Origin: Chitinophagaceae bacterium | GTDB taxonomy: Bacteria > Bacteroidota > Bacteroidia > Chitinophagales > Chitinophagaceae | Reading direction: 5' to 3' | NCBI GenBank assembly: GCA_018061385.1 | Contig: JAGOUF010000039.1 | Span: 1-10,426 of the forward strand | Length of the DNA stretch: 10,426 nucleotides | In this document: positions 1 to 6,806 of the stretch, one piece after another | How the letters are laid out: each line of letters begins with the position of its first letter | How positions within the stretch are numbered: position 1 is the stretch's first letter | Program-made: the position numbers and the translations under genes | The notes under the pieces: model-generated | Seen by the model: only the letters and a program-made list of their open reading frames with translations | What the model was told of the DNA's origin: nothing | Databases searched by the model: none

Positions 1-101
1 ATTCTCAATACCAAAACCGAATGCTTAAAACTATCGGCACTTAAAGTAAATAAAGAAGCGTTATTGGTAAGCGTTGGCTCGTAAAAAAAGGGCAATTGCA
101 T
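1..101 (-). CDS. rsmE: 16S rRNA (uracil-1498-N3)-methyltransferase RsmE, N-terminal part (runs off the left edge)
   Basis: Reading the minus strand from the ATG at 101-99 gives 33 codons, open to the window edge, beginning MQLPFFYEPTLTNN and followed by FTLSADSFKHSVLVLR. This resembles the RsmE N-terminus: a short 'MxLFYxP' opening, a 'FxLSxxxxxH' stretch, then the conserved 'H..xVLR' motif of the PUA-like domain. RsmE methylates N3 of U1498 in 16S rRNA using S-adenosylmethionine; the SPOUT catalytic domain lies outside the window. The gene is divergent from the TylF-like gene. The assignment rests on only 33 residues. A competing plus-strand reading of 1-84 is open but shows no recognisable family. 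Moderate confidence. Confidence 0.62.
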   Translation of the reverse strand, partial: MQLPFFYEPTLTNNASLFTLSADSFKHSVLVLR

Positions 102-359
102 TTGGCAAAGTTAGGTTGCAATTAAATTAATGCTATTCTTTATCAGATACACTGTGCTGTTTTTTTATTCTAAGTTGAAATAGGCAGAATCATGCTTCTT
201 GAAAAATATATCAAATAATATGTTGTTGATAATGAGTTTGTTATTCAAATTCAGCAAACAATATAAAAATATTGCAACCTTTTGTGTTTAAAAAACATCT
301 TTACTGTAATCCATTTTCTTCGAAAAGCTACAATTAATAGTACCAAGGTTTCTCAAATG
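102..359. other. Divergent intergenic region between rsmE and the TylF-like gene
   Basis: This is a strongly A+T-rich spacer between two divergent genes with no convincing ORF on either strand. It should hold promoters for both directions. I see a TAACTTTG element for rsmE at its left end but no exact TAnnTTTG for the rightward gene; TGAGTTTG near 232-241 is one base off. A set of approximate 19-20 bp repeats begins at its right border and is listed separately. No RNA gene is recognised. Confidence 0.5.
106..113 (-). promoter_or_regulatory. Possible Bacteroidota -7 element for rsmE
   Basis: On the minus strand the bases read TAACTTTG, an exact match to the Bacteroidota -7 consensus TAnnTTTG, ending five bases before the proposed rsmE ATG. 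No clear -33 TTTG lies 17-23 bases upstream. If functional, transcription would start at or next to the start codon, giving a nearly leaderless mRNA. An 8-base match with four free-choice or T-rich positions can arise by chance in this A+T-rich DNA. Confidence 0.35.
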
Positions 360-412
360 AAAACCAATTGTTGAAATTAAAAGCAATTGTTGCATGTTAA
401 AATCTATTGTTA
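360..412 (+). repeat. Three approximate repeats of AAAAnCAATTGTTG spanning a start codon
   Basis: AAAACCAATTGTTG (360-373), AAAAGCAATTGTTG (379-392) and AAAATCTATTGTTA (399-412) recur with periods of 19 and 20 bp. The first two differ at one base; the third differs from them at about three positions and lies inside the following coding sequence, whose ATG is at 394. Two copies hold the palindrome CAATTG. The spacing is close to two helical turns. They could be an operator array, an RNA element, or A+T-rich coincidence. Confidence 0.4.
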
Positions 413-1044
413 GCTTTCCTTCAGATAGTAGTTTATTTATTAGTAAACCAAGAAATCAACAATCCGAAAGATTGGTTACTTACTACGAACTCTATAAATT
501 AATTAAGCATTTAAATGGCTCAATTATAAAATGTGGTATTACAACCGATGAGGCCTTTAGTTACTTTTCATTTTTTAAACAAATGAACCAGTATAGAAAG
601 CAGCCGTTGGTAGCCTTTGAAAAAAACCCATCTATTTTTGAAATAGAAAAACACACCGAAGAGTATCAATCAGAAACATTGGCTGTAAAGAATGTTGCCT
701 CTAAAGCAATAGGATTGGCTCAACAAAACTTAATTGATGCCGGAGTTTCTGAAAAAATTGAGTTTGTACCAGGCTTATTAAACAATTCAATACCAGAATA
801 TTTAATTGAAAATCCAGAACTTAAAATTGCATTGTTAACTATAGATATAGATGATTACGAAAGTACTTTAACTGCTATGCAATACTTTTATCCAAGAATT
901 GTGAATGGTGGAATTTTAATTATGAACAATTATTATAAGAAATCGGCTGAAAGTTTAGCCATTCAAGAATATTTTTACAATGAAGACGTAATTGTTCGTC
1001 ATTTTTCTTTAGAAAAAGGCCCACATTACATTGTAAAAGCATAA
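394..1044 (+). CDS. TylF/MycF-like class I methyltransferase-fold protein
   Basis: A 216-residue protein resembling the TylF/MycF/NovP O-methyltransferase family. GSIIKCGI (42-49) sits where that family has its first SAM-binding glycine motif (GDxVECGV). ALLTIDIDDYEST (146-158) corresponds to the 'LhxDxDxYxST' metal/substrate region, and YPRIVNGGILIMNNYY (166-181) to the 'YPRLvpGGiiiiDDY' strand. In MycF three aspartates hold Mg2+; here D151 fits the first, but the conserved DD pair is replaced by N178-N179, which may weaken or remove metal binding. An in-frame TGA at 358-360 and the lack of another ATG make 394 the best start. No Shine-Dalgarno is visible. The gene stands alone between rsmE and rplS. 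The fold is fairly clear; substrate and activity are unknown, and it may not be an active methyltransferase. Confidence 0.62.
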   Translation: MLKSIVSFPSDSSLFISKPRNQQSERLVTYYELYKLIKHLNGSIIKCGITTDEAFSYFSFFKQMNQYRKQPLVAFEKNPSIFEIEKHTEEYQSETLAVKNVASKAIGLAQQNLIDAGVSEKIEFVPGLLNNSIPEYLIENPELKIALLTIDIDDYESTLTAMQYFYPRIVNGGILIMNNYYKKSAESLAIQEYFYNEDVIVRHFSLEKGPHYIVKA

Positions 1045-1090
1045 AAAAACGGCTTTTTGAAATAATTTAATAAAAAAAGTATAAAAAGGC

Positions 1091-1121
1091 TTTTCTATTT
1101 AATAACAACTCCATACCTTCG
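1091..1121 (+). promoter_or_regulatory. Probable promoter of rplS
   Basis: TACCTTCG at 1114-1121 matches the Bacteroidota -7 element TAnnTTTG with one change. A TTTTC (1091-1095) about 18 bases upstream is a possible -33 element, one base from TTTG. The element lies about 23 bases before the rplS ATG. Position and spacing fit a housekeeping promoter; the call is by motif only. Confidence 0.42.
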
Positions 1122-1144
1122 CCGTCCGTAAAAAATTTAAAGTT

Positions 1145-1495
1145 ATGAACGCAGCAGTTCAATTTGTACACGAGCAGTTAAGTGCTAAGAAAGAATATCC
1201 AAAGTTTAAAGCTGGTGATAATGTTACCGTTAACTATAAAATTATAGAAGGTGGTAAAGAGCGTATCCAAAGTTTTCGTGGAGATGTAATTAAATTACAA
1301 GGTGTTGGTGCAACAGCTACTTTTACAGTACGTAAAATTTCTGATGGAGTAGGTGTAGAACGTTTATTCCCAATACTATCTCCCAATATTGATTCAATTT
1401 TATTGAACAAAACTGGTAAAGTACGTAGAGCTAAATTGTTCTATTTGAGAGAAAGAAGTGGTAAAAGTGCTAGAATTAAAGAAAAACGTTTCTAG
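1145..1495 (+). CDS. rplS: 50S ribosomal protein L19
   Basis: A full-length 116-residue L19, the large-subunit protein at the 30S-50S interface near bridge B8. The family pattern is clear throughout: [18 protein letters not shown] (19-36), [12 protein letters not shown] (38-49), the signature [16 protein letters not shown] (61-76), and the basic C-terminal [11 protein letters not shown] (92-102) followed by a lysine/arginine-rich tail. Length is typical (about 115-120). The ATG at 1145 gives the expected N-terminus; there is no Shine-Dalgarno, as is common in Bacteroidota. It appears to be a single-gene unit, with a promoter-like element just upstream and a strong terminator 18 bp after the stop. 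The usual partners trmD and rimM are not adjacent. Confidence 0.97.
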   Translation: MNAAVQFVHEQLSAKKEYPKFKAGDNVTVNYKIIEGGKERIQSFRGDVIKLQGVGATATFTVRKISDGVGVERLFPILSPNIDSILLNKTGKVRRAKLFYLRERSGKSARIKEKRF

Positions 1496-1513
1496 TTGTA
1501 ATAACAATATTTT

Positions 1514-1542
1514 AAAAGCGGAATTTATTTCCGCTTTTTTTA
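1514..1542 (+). terminator. Rho-independent terminator of rplS
   Basis: AAAAGCGGAA (1514-1523) pairs perfectly with TTCCGCTTTT (1529-1538) around a five-base TTTAT loop, and the T run continues to 1541. The 10-bp stem with a GCGG/CCGC core and U tail is a textbook intrinsic terminator. The flanking A and T runs make it potentially bidirectional. It separates rplS from tatA. Confidence 0.9.
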
Positions 1543-1592
1543 ATTCATTTTGTTAAACTATAACTTTTAGGTATAAAACTCCGTATTTATCT

Positions 1593-1600
1593 TAGTTTTG
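1593..1600 (+). promoter_or_regulatory. Candidate -7 promoter element for tatA-gatA
   Basis: TAGTTTTG matches TAnnTTTG exactly and lies 22 bases before the tatA ATG, just after the rplS terminator. No good -33 TTTG is at the right distance; TTTTAG at 1565-1570 is the nearest. If this is the promoter, the in-frame TTG at 1598 lies inside it and cannot be the translation start, which supports the ATG at 1622. Confidence 0.42.
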
Positions 1601-1621
1601 TACTCTTTTAAAAACAATTAT

Positions 1622-1819
1622 ATGGGCAATTTAGGTTTTCAAGAAATATTAATTATTGCAGTGGTAATATTGGTATTGTTTGGTGGAAGAAAAATTCCAG
1701 AATTTATGCGTGGCATAGGCAAAGGAATTCGTGAGTTTAACGATGCTAAAAACAATGTAAAAAAAGAAATTGAAGAAGGCATGAACGAAAAGGACAATAA
1801 GCCATCTTCTTCTAATTAA
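1622..1819 (+). CDS. tatA: Sec-independent protein translocase subunit TatA/TatE
   Basis: A 65-residue TatA-type protein of the twin-arginine translocase, which multimerises in the inner membrane to pass folded proteins. It shows the standard layout: a short periplasmic N-terminus (MGNLGFQE), one transmembrane helix (about 9-20), the conserved FGGRKIPE hinge (20-27; F20-G21 align with the same positions in E. coli TatA), an amphipathic helix (about 27-43, MRGIGKGIREFNDAKN), and a charged, Ser/Lys-rich tail. The frame extends to a TTG at 1598, but the ATG at 1622 gives the canonical 'MGxLGxxE' start, so I use it. No tatC is in the window. gatA starts 33 bp downstream, so the two are probably co-transcribed. 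Confidence 0.93.
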   Translation: MGNLGFQEILIIAVVILVLFGGRKIPEFMRGIGKGIREFNDAKNNVKKEIEEGMNEKDNKPSSSN

Positions 1820-1852
1820 TTTCATTTCTCCACTTAAAACAAAAGGCAGCCT

Positions 1853-3286
1853 TTGTTTACGTTTAGTACAATCAAAGACTATCAAAATAATTTATTGCAC
1901 AGCAACACCACTTGTTTGGAGGCTGTGCAATATTATTTACAGGCTATTAAGGCCAATGCTCACCTCAATGCTTTTATAGAAATATTTGAGCAGGAAGCAA
2001 TAAATACTGCTATGGCATTAGATGCCAAACGCAACGCAGGCAAGCCTTTGGGCAAATTACATGGTGTAGTAGTGTCTATTAAAGATGTTATTTGTTACAA
2101 AAATCATCAAGTTTCGGCTGCATCTAAAATTCTCAACAACTTTACTTCAATTTATAGTGCTACTGCAGTTGAAAAACTGATTGCAGAAGATGCCATTATT
2201 ATTGGTAGAAACAATTGCGATGAGTTTGCAATGGGCAGCAGCAGCGAAAACAGTGCATTGGGAAATGTGTTGAATGCACAGGACACAAGTCGTGTTCCTG
2301 GAGGTTCTTCAGGTGGATCTGCAGTTGCTGTACAAGCCAACTTGTGTATGATAAGTTTAGGAAGTGATACTGGTGGAAGCGTTAGACAACCAGCCGATTT
2401 TTGTGGAATTGTAGGGTTAAAACCAACTTATGGACGAATTTCTAGGTATGGTTTAATCGCCTATGCATCCTCTTTTGATCAAATTGGCATTTTTGCAAAA
2501 TCTGTAAACGATGCTGCACTTGCATTAGAAGTAATGGCAGGAGAAGATGATTTTGATAGTACTGTTTCTTCTACACCAGTACCAATATATTCTCAAAATA
2601 CAGAGCCAGAAAATAAACAATATAAGATTGCTTATTTTAAACAAGCACTTGAAAATGAAGCGTTAGACCCCGAAATAAAGGCTCAAATACGCTCGTTTAT
2701 CAAAATTTTAACAGAAAAAGGACATATTGTAGAACCACTTGATTTTGAACTACTTGAGTATGTTGTACCTACTTACTATGTTTTAACAACTGCAGAAGCT
2801 AGTAGCAATCTTTCTCGTTTTGATGGAGTGCGTTTTGGCCATCAGTCAATACCTCAAAATGCCGATTTAAATGAGTTGTACAAAGCCAGTAGAAGCGAAG
2901 GTTTTGGCAAAGAAGTACAGCGTAGAATTATGCTTGGAACCTTTGTATTAAGCTCTGGTTATTTTGATGCATACTTTACTAAAGCTCAGCAAGTTAGGCA
3001 GTTGCTTAACCAACAAACCCAAACCATTTTTGCCAACTACGATGCCATCATTTCTCCAACAGTTCCATCCACAGCTTGGAAGTTTGGTGAAAAGAGCAAC
3101 AATGCAACAGAAATGTACTTGGCTGATATTTATACTGTTTTTGCAAATTTGGTTGGAATACCAGCAATTTCTCTTCCTCTCTTCAAACACTCCAATAATA
3201 TGCCTTTTGGCTTGCAAGTGATGGTTTCTCAATTTAATGAAGTACTTTTGCATCGCCTAAGCAATAATTTTATGCAATTAAAATAG
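1853..3286 (+). CDS. gatA: Asp-tRNA(Asn)/Glu-tRNA(Gln) amidotransferase subunit A
   Basis: A 477-residue amidase-signature protein, the glutaminase subunit of GatCAB, which releases ammonia from glutamine so that GatB can convert Glu-tRNA(Gln) to Gln-tRNA(Gln). The Ser-cisSer-Lys triad is intact: K77 (SIKD), S152 in GGSSGG (150-155) and S176 in SDTGGS (171-176). VGLKPTYGRISRYGL (from about 187) and SSFDQIG follow as in true GatA. Length is normal. The start is unusual: an in-frame stop at 1835-1837 and no ATG or GTG before the conserved N-terminus leave TTG at 1853, which gives MFTFSTIKDYQ and matches the expected GatA opening. AAAGG just upstream may help initiation. gatB and gatC are not adjacent. 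Confidence 0.95.
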   Translation: MFTFSTIKDYQNNLLHSNTTCLEAVQYYLQAIKANAHLNAFIEIFEQEAINTAMALDAKRNAGKPLGKLHGVVVSIKDVICYKNHQVSAASKILNNFTSIYSATAVEKLIAEDAIIIGRNNCDEFAMGSSSENSALGNVLNAQDTSRVPGGSSGGSAVAVQANLCMISLGSDTGGSVRQPADFCGIVGLKPTYGRISRYGLIAYASSFDQIGIFAKSVNDAALALEVMAGEDDFDSTVSSTPVPIYSQNTEPENKQYKIAYFKQALENEALDPEIKAQIRSFIKILTEKGHIVEPLDFELLEYVVPTYYVLTTAEASSNLSRFDGVRFGHQSIPQNADLNELYKASRSEGFGKEVQRRIMLGTFVLSSGYFDAYFTKAQQVRQLLNQQTQTIFANYDAIISPTVPSTAWKFGEKSNNATEMYLADIYTVFANLVGIPAISLPLFKHSNNMPFGLQVMVSQFNEVLLHRLSNNFMQLK

Positions 3287-3443
3287 GCTTCGAGGAGTTT
3301 TAAAAGTTAATTCATTTATTCCTCACCTCACCTTTCACAAAGTGAGAAATATAAAGCAGGGTTACTTTTTTCAAAAATTTGTATTGAATATTACTACCCA
3401 ATTCTAAACCTGCTATTTGTTAATTTAAAAAGAGGGAACGTTC
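3287..3443. other. Spacer between gatA and the lytic transglycosylase gene
   Basis: No ORF of note. TTTCAC (3333-3338) and GTGAGAAA (3342-3349) could form a small bulged hairpin after gatA, but there is no T tract, so I do not call a terminator. AGCAGG (3355-3360) and CCTGCT (3409-3414) are complementary across about 48 bases, of doubtful meaning. No exact TAnnTTTG element is visible. Confidence 0.4.
3431..3437 (+). promoter_or_regulatory. Purine-rich ribosome binding site of the transglycosylase gene
   Basis: AGAGGGA lies six bases before the ATG at 3444. It is the only clear Shine-Dalgarno-like sequence before a gene here; most other starts in the window are preceded by A+T-rich DNA only. 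It supports the chosen start. Confidence 0.5.
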
Positions 3444-4532
3444 ATGCAGCGATTACATAATTATTGGGGTTCTATTAAAACCACAACAAAAGTTTACTTA
3501 CTTACAATGCTAGTTGTTGTTTTAGGTTTTACTTCAGCATCATTTGCACACATTAATGGCAATGTATTTCATTTTGCTAAATCATTCGATACTACTAAAA
3601 ATGATATTTCATTAATTGAAAGTTTAGCTCCTAACAATCAAAACTATTTTACACAACCAGTAGAAGCTCCTTTAAATCCATTGGCAGTTGGTTTTGTAAA
3701 TCAATATGCAGCCAAACAAGGCGAAAGCTTTGAAAAAATGAAAGTTTGGGGTAAACCATATTTTGATTTATACGATAAAATTTTACCACTTTACGGCATT
3801 CCGGTAGAGCTAAAATATTTAAGTGTAATTGAAAGTTCATTAAATCCAAGAACTGTTTCTTGGGCTGGTGCAGTTGGCCCTTGGCAATTAATGCCAGATG
3901 AAGGAAAACGTTTTGGTTTAAAAAGAACAAATTATAGCGATGAGCGTATGGACTTTTACAAAAGTACCCATGCAGCTTGTAAATTAATTAAAGAATTACA
4001 CGAAACTTTTGGCGATTGGTTATTGGTAATTGCAGCATACAATGGTGGTGTTGGAAGAGTAAAACAATGTATTAGAAAAGCTGGTGGCAAAAAAAGCTTT
4101 TGGGATATTCAATATTTTTTACCAGAAGAAACTAGAAATCACGTAAAAAAATATATTGCTACACATTATATTTTTGAAGGAAGTGGAGGATGGACAACAA
4201 TGACGGCCAAAGAAACACAAACCTTTTTAGCTGCTAGAGCCATCGATAATCAAGAACCAGTTTTGGCACAAAATGATCAGTTTAATACAACTGTAGTTGA
4301 AGTTGGTGGTAGATATTTAGCAGTAGTTGTAGCCAATTATTTATTGATGGATATAGATCAATTCAACAAATGGAATCCTGCATTTGATAAAACATTGGCA
4401 TCTGGAAAAAGATATAAAATGCGTTTAAATAAAGATAGAGCTGTTGTTTTTGAAGCCAAGAAAAGCCAGATTTTATTAGAAAGTGTAAGAACTTTAATTA
4501 ATGGAGAAGAAACTGTTGTTGCTTCAAAATAA
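3444..4532 (+). CDS. Exported MltD-like lytic transglycosylase (SLT domain)
   Basis: A 362-residue exported murein-cleaving enzyme. Residues 16-35 form a hydrophobic signal segment ending in SASFA, with a plausible signal peptidase I site after A35. The SLT domain runs from about 105 to 245: catalytic Glu is E130 in LSVIESSLNP, followed by GAVGPWQLMP (142-151), the AAYNGG motif (197-202) and the ETRNHVKKYIATHYI segment (229-243). After it, VVEVGGRYLAVVVANYLLMD (284-303) and NKWNPAFDKTLASGKRYKMRL (308-328) form the module seen in Bacteroidota MltD-like proteins, with LysM-like character but no standard LysM. The enzyme should cleave the MurNAc-GlcNAc bond to 1,6-anhydro-MurNAc ends in the periplasm. 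It is monocistronic, ending at a shared terminator. Confidence 0.88.
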   Translation: MQRLHNYWGSIKTTTKVYLLTMLVVVLGFTSASFAHINGNVFHFAKSFDTTKNDISLIESLAPNNQNYFTQPVEAPLNPLAVGFVNQYAAKQGESFEKMKVWGKPYFDLYDKILPLYGIPVELKYLSVIESSLNPRTVSWAGAVGPWQLMPDEGKRFGLKRTNYSDERMDFYKSTHAACKLIKELHETFGDWLLVIAAYNGGVGRVKQCIRKAGGKKSFWDIQYFLPEETRNHVKKYIATHYIFEGSGGWTTMTAKETQTFLAARAIDNQEPVLAQNDQFNTTVVEVGGRYLAVVVANYLLMDIDQFNKWNPAFDKTLASGKRYKMRLNKDRAVVFEAKKSQILLESVRTLINGEETVVASK

Positions 4533-4550
4533 TCATCGAAAAAATATTAA

Positions 4551-4582
4551 AAAAAGGGAAACAATTATTTGTTTCCCTTTTT
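4551..4582. terminator. Bidirectional terminator between convergent genes
   Basis: AAAAAGGGAAAC (4551-4562) pairs perfectly over 12 bp with GTTTCCCTTTTT (4571-4582) around an eight-base loop. The A run on one side and T run on the other give a U tail in both directions. It lies 18 bp after the transglycosylase stop and 4 bp from the SRPBCC stop on the other strand, so it serves both genes. Confidence 0.9.
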
Positions 4583-4586
4583 GTTT

Positions 4587-5084
4587 TTAGCCAAAAATAA
4601 CTTCGTTTGTAGCACCCGCCCATTTGCCAAACTTTTCATCTACCGCTCTATATCTGTGGTTAAAAATTCCCTTTAATTGACTTTTTACCATAATGCTATT
4701 GGCAATATCTCCTAAAAACCACATGGGCAATTTGTAATGCACAATATCAGTCATTTCAACACCACCTTCAATGGCTTTAAAATGATGTTGATGATGCCAC
4801 ATACTATAAGGGCCAAAACGTTGTTCATCTACAAAAAATTTTCCTTCTTCTACATGAGAAATTTCTGTCATCCAATATAATGGAATGCCTAAAATGGGCT
4901 TTACTTTATATTCTATAATTTGTCCTGCATACATTGTTTTTCCATGATGTTTGCTAACAATATTAAAGCCCAAATTACTTGGTGTAATTTCTTTTAAATT
5001 ATCGGGTTTACTAAAAAAATCCCAAGCAGTTTCTAACGAAATGGGAATTTTTTGTACAGTTTTAATTGAATAAATCTTACTCAT
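4587..5084 (-). CDS. SRPBCC (START-like) ligand-binding domain protein
   Basis: A 165-residue single-domain protein of the SRPBCC helix-grip superfamily. The N-terminal strand and 'P.s.e.aWdFFSkPdNLkeITP' stretch (IPISLETAWDFFSKPDNLKEITP), the central FVDEQRFGPYSMWHHQHHF and the following MTDIVHYKLP are typical of the group annotated as SRPBCC or 'cell division inhibitor-like' proteins. It has no signal peptide or membrane helix, so it should be cytosolic, with a cavity for a hydrophobic ligand; the ligand and function are not known. The frame extends seven codons to an ATG at 5105 (MQYCCFS), but the ATG at 5084 gives the compact MSKIYSIKT start usual for the family and is preferred. It converges on the transglycosylase and diverges from the thiolase gene. 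Confidence 0.8.
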   Translation of the reverse strand: MSKIYSIKTVQKIPISLETAWDFFSKPDNLKEITPSNLGFNIVSKHHGKTMYAGQIIEYKVKPILGIPLYWMTEISHVEEGKFFVDEQRFGPYSMWHHQHHFKAIEGGVEMTDIVHYKLPMWFLGDIANSIMVKSQLKGIFNHRYRAVDEKFGKWAGATNEVIFG

Positions 5085-5165
5085 ACTAAAACAACAATAT
5101 TGCATGTAGAAAGTTTACAGAATTTTAAACTGAATATTTATTGGAAGAAAATCAGCACAAAATTA

Positions 5166-5194
5166 GTTGCATAAACAACTTTTATTTATATTTG
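5166..5194 (+). promoter_or_regulatory. Bacteroidota-type promoter of the thiolase gene
   Basis: TATATTTG (5187-5194) is an exact TAnnTTTG -7 element, and GTTG (5166-5169) lies 17 bases upstream as the -33 element. Transcription would start near 5199-5201, leaving a leader of about 12 bases before the ATG at 5213. This is the best promoter match in the window. Confidence 0.6.
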
Positions 5195-5212
5195 AATCTA
5201 AAATAGTTTGCT

Positions 5213-6388
5213 ATGCAAGAAGCATATATAGTAGCAGGATACAGAACAGCAGTTGCAAAAAGTAAAAGAGGTGGTTTTCGTTTTACAAGACCAGATGATT
5301 TAGCTGTTGAAGTAATTCAACAATTGGTTGCAACAATTCCACAATTAGATACTACCCGAATAGATGATGTAATTGTTGGCAATGCAGTACCAGAGGCAGA
5401 ACAAGGTTTGCAGTTTGGAAGAATCATTGCTGCAAAAGCTTTGGGGATTGAAGTGCCAGGCATTACAATTAACAGATATTGTGCCAGTGGTTTAGAGAGT
5501 ATTGCCATGGCAACAGCAAAAATACGTACAGGCATGGCTGAATGTATTGTTGCTGGAGGAACAGAAAGCATGAGCCTAGTGCCAACTGCTGGTTGGAAAA
5601 CAGTACCTTCTTACAATATTGCAAAAGATCAACCTGATTATTATTTAGGCATGGGTTTAACTGCTGAAGCTGTAGCCAATGAATATAAAGTAAGCAGAGA
5701 ATTGCAAGATGAATTTGCATATCATTCTCACAGAAAAGCAGGTATTGCTATTGCAGAAGGGTATTTTAAAAGTGGCATTCTTCCAATTACAGTAGAAGAA
5801 GTGTATTTGAATGAAAAAGGAAAAAAAGCTACGAGAAATTATATAGTTGATACAGATGAAGGCTTACGTGCCGATACTACTGTTGAAGGATTGTCAAAAT
5901 TAAAACCAGCATTTGCAATTGGAGGTTCTGTTACAGCAGGCAATAGCTCTCAAACAAGTGATGGTGCTGCTTTTACAATTGTTATGAGCGAAAGAATGGT
6001 GAACGAATTGGGCTTAAAACCAATTGGACGTTTGGTAAATTGTGCTAGTGCTGGCGTACATCCAAGAATTATGGGAGTTGGTCCAATTGCTGCTGTGCCA
6101 AAAGTTTTAAGACAAGCAGGCATGAGTTTAAATGATATAGATTTAATTGAATTGAACGAAGCTTTTGCAAGCCAAAGTATTGCTGTAATCAATGAGTTGG
6201 GGTTGAATAAAGAAATTGTAAACATTAATGGTGGGGCAATTGCCTTGGGTCATCCTTTGGGTTGTACAGGAGCCAAACTAACCATTCAAATTTTAAATGA
6301 CATGAAGCGTTTGAATAAAAAGTATGGAATTGTAACAGCTTGTGTTGGTGGAGGGCAAGGTATTGCAGGCATTATAGAAAATTTGTAA
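5213..6388 (+). CDS. Acetyl-CoA C-acyltransferase (thiolase)
   Basis: A full-length 391-residue thiolase. The nucleophile is C90 in NRYCASGLE; GGTESMS (115-121) and NEAFA (315-319) follow; H347 is in GGAIALGHPLG and the second cysteine C377 in TACVGGGQG. All catalytic residues are present and the length is typical (about 390-400). It interconverts acyl-CoA plus acetyl-CoA with 3-ketoacyl-CoA. Sequence alone does not separate a degradative FadA/FadI-type 3-ketoacyl-CoA thiolase from an acetoacetyl-CoA thiolase (AtoB), and no beta-oxidation partner is adjacent, so I give no symbol. The ATG at 5213 gives the standard 'MqEAYIVaGyRTaVaK' start. It has its own promoter and terminator and so is probably monocistronic. 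Confidence 0.94.
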   Translation: MQEAYIVAGYRTAVAKSKRGGFRFTRPDDLAVEVIQQLVATIPQLDTTRIDDVIVGNAVPEAEQGLQFGRIIAAKALGIEVPGITINRYCASGLESIAMATAKIRTGMAECIVAGGTESMSLVPTAGWKTVPSYNIAKDQPDYYLGMGLTAEAVANEYKVSRELQDEFAYHSHRKAGIAIAEGYFKSGILPITVEEVYLNEKGKKATRNYIVDTDEGLRADTTVEGLSKLKPAFAIGGSVTAGNSSQTSDGAAFTIVMSERMVNELGLKPIGRLVNCASAGVHPRIMGVGPIAAVPKVLRQAGMSLNDIDLIELNEAFASQSIAVINELGLNKEIVNINGGAIALGHPLGCTGAKLTIQILNDMKRLNKKYGIVTACVGGGQGIAGIIENL

Positions 6389-6415
6389 GAAAAAACCAAT
6401 TGAAATAGTTTGAGG

Positions 6416-6443
6416 GGTCTTCGTAAAAAACGAAGACCTTTTT
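6416..6443 (+). terminator. Rho-independent terminator of the thiolase gene
   Basis: GGTCTTCG (6416-6423) pairs perfectly with CGAAGACC (6431-6438) around a TAAAAAA loop, followed by TTTTT (6439-6443). It is a strong intrinsic terminator 27 bp after the stop and marks the right edge of the housekeeping segment. Confidence 0.92.
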
Positions 6444-6806
6444 ATTTGCTTTCGGCCAGGGTTAATATTCATGAGTATACATGACTAGTTTGTCTTTCGG
6501 TGCAAGAAAACATACATATTGGCTTAAAAAAATTTGTTACAAAAAATCGTGTTACATTTTAAAATGTAACAAAAAAAATGTAACATTTTCTGGTATGGTT
6601 ATTACCCTCATAAACCAACATAATAGCAAATAACTGTTTTTAGCACTTGCTTACTAAAACCAAGGTTTTAAATTGCGTAGTTCTACATAATTAATTTTAC
6701 TAATTAGCTGCTAATTTTAACCCCATGCTACTTTTTAGGTTGGAGTCAAAAATCCATTGAATTATTTTAATATATTTAACAGCGAAAAAAATAGTTAAAA
6801 GATTAA
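6444..6806. other. Gene-free region upstream of hsdR with several palindromes
   Basis: No credible ORF, tRNA or known RNA is seen. It holds TCATG-N6-CATGA (6469-6484), a four-heptamer TGTTACA dyad (6535-6585, listed separately), TAAAACC-AA-GGTTTTA (6655-6670), and AATTAGC-T-GCTAATT (6702-6716). No exact TAnnTTTG lies near the hsdR start; TATATTTA at 6771-6778 is one base off and has no well-spaced -33 box. The density of dyads suggests a control or insertion region for the accessory segment that begins here. Confidence 0.5.
6535..6585. promoter_or_regulatory. Nested dyad of four TGTTACA/TGTAACA heptamers (putative operator)
   Basis: TGTTACA occurs at 6535-6541 and 6550-6556, and its reverse complement TGTAACA at 6565-6571 and 6579-6585. 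Starts are spaced 15, 15 and 14 bp. The inner pair with the intervening TTTTAAAA forms a perfect 22-bp palindrome (6550-6571), and the outer pair is centred within half a base of the inner one. This symmetry and phasing fit cooperative binding of a dimeric or tetrameric DNA-binding protein. It lies about 220 bp before hsdR. The binding protein is unknown. Confidence 0.55.

Noticed and set aside
1..84. Plus-strand reading ILNTKTECLKLSALKVNKEALLVSVGS as a C-terminal gene fragment
   Set aside because: It overlaps the minus-strand reading that begins with ATG and matches the RsmE N-terminus, which is the better-supported interpretation.
1598..1621. TTG at 1598 as the tatA start
   Set aside because: It adds MYSFKNNY before the canonical MGNLGFQE and overlaps a TAGTTTTG promoter-like element.
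5085..5105. ATG at 5105 as the SRPBCC gene start
   Set aside because: The extra residues MQYCCFS are atypical, and MSKIYSIKT from 5084 fits the family's usual N-terminus.
6655..6716. TAAAACC-AA-GGTTTTA and AATTAGC-T-GCTAATT as hairpin terminators or RNA genes
   Set aside because: The loops are too small for stable RNA hairpins and there is no T tail. They may be protein sites, but short A+T-rich palindromes are common in this composition.
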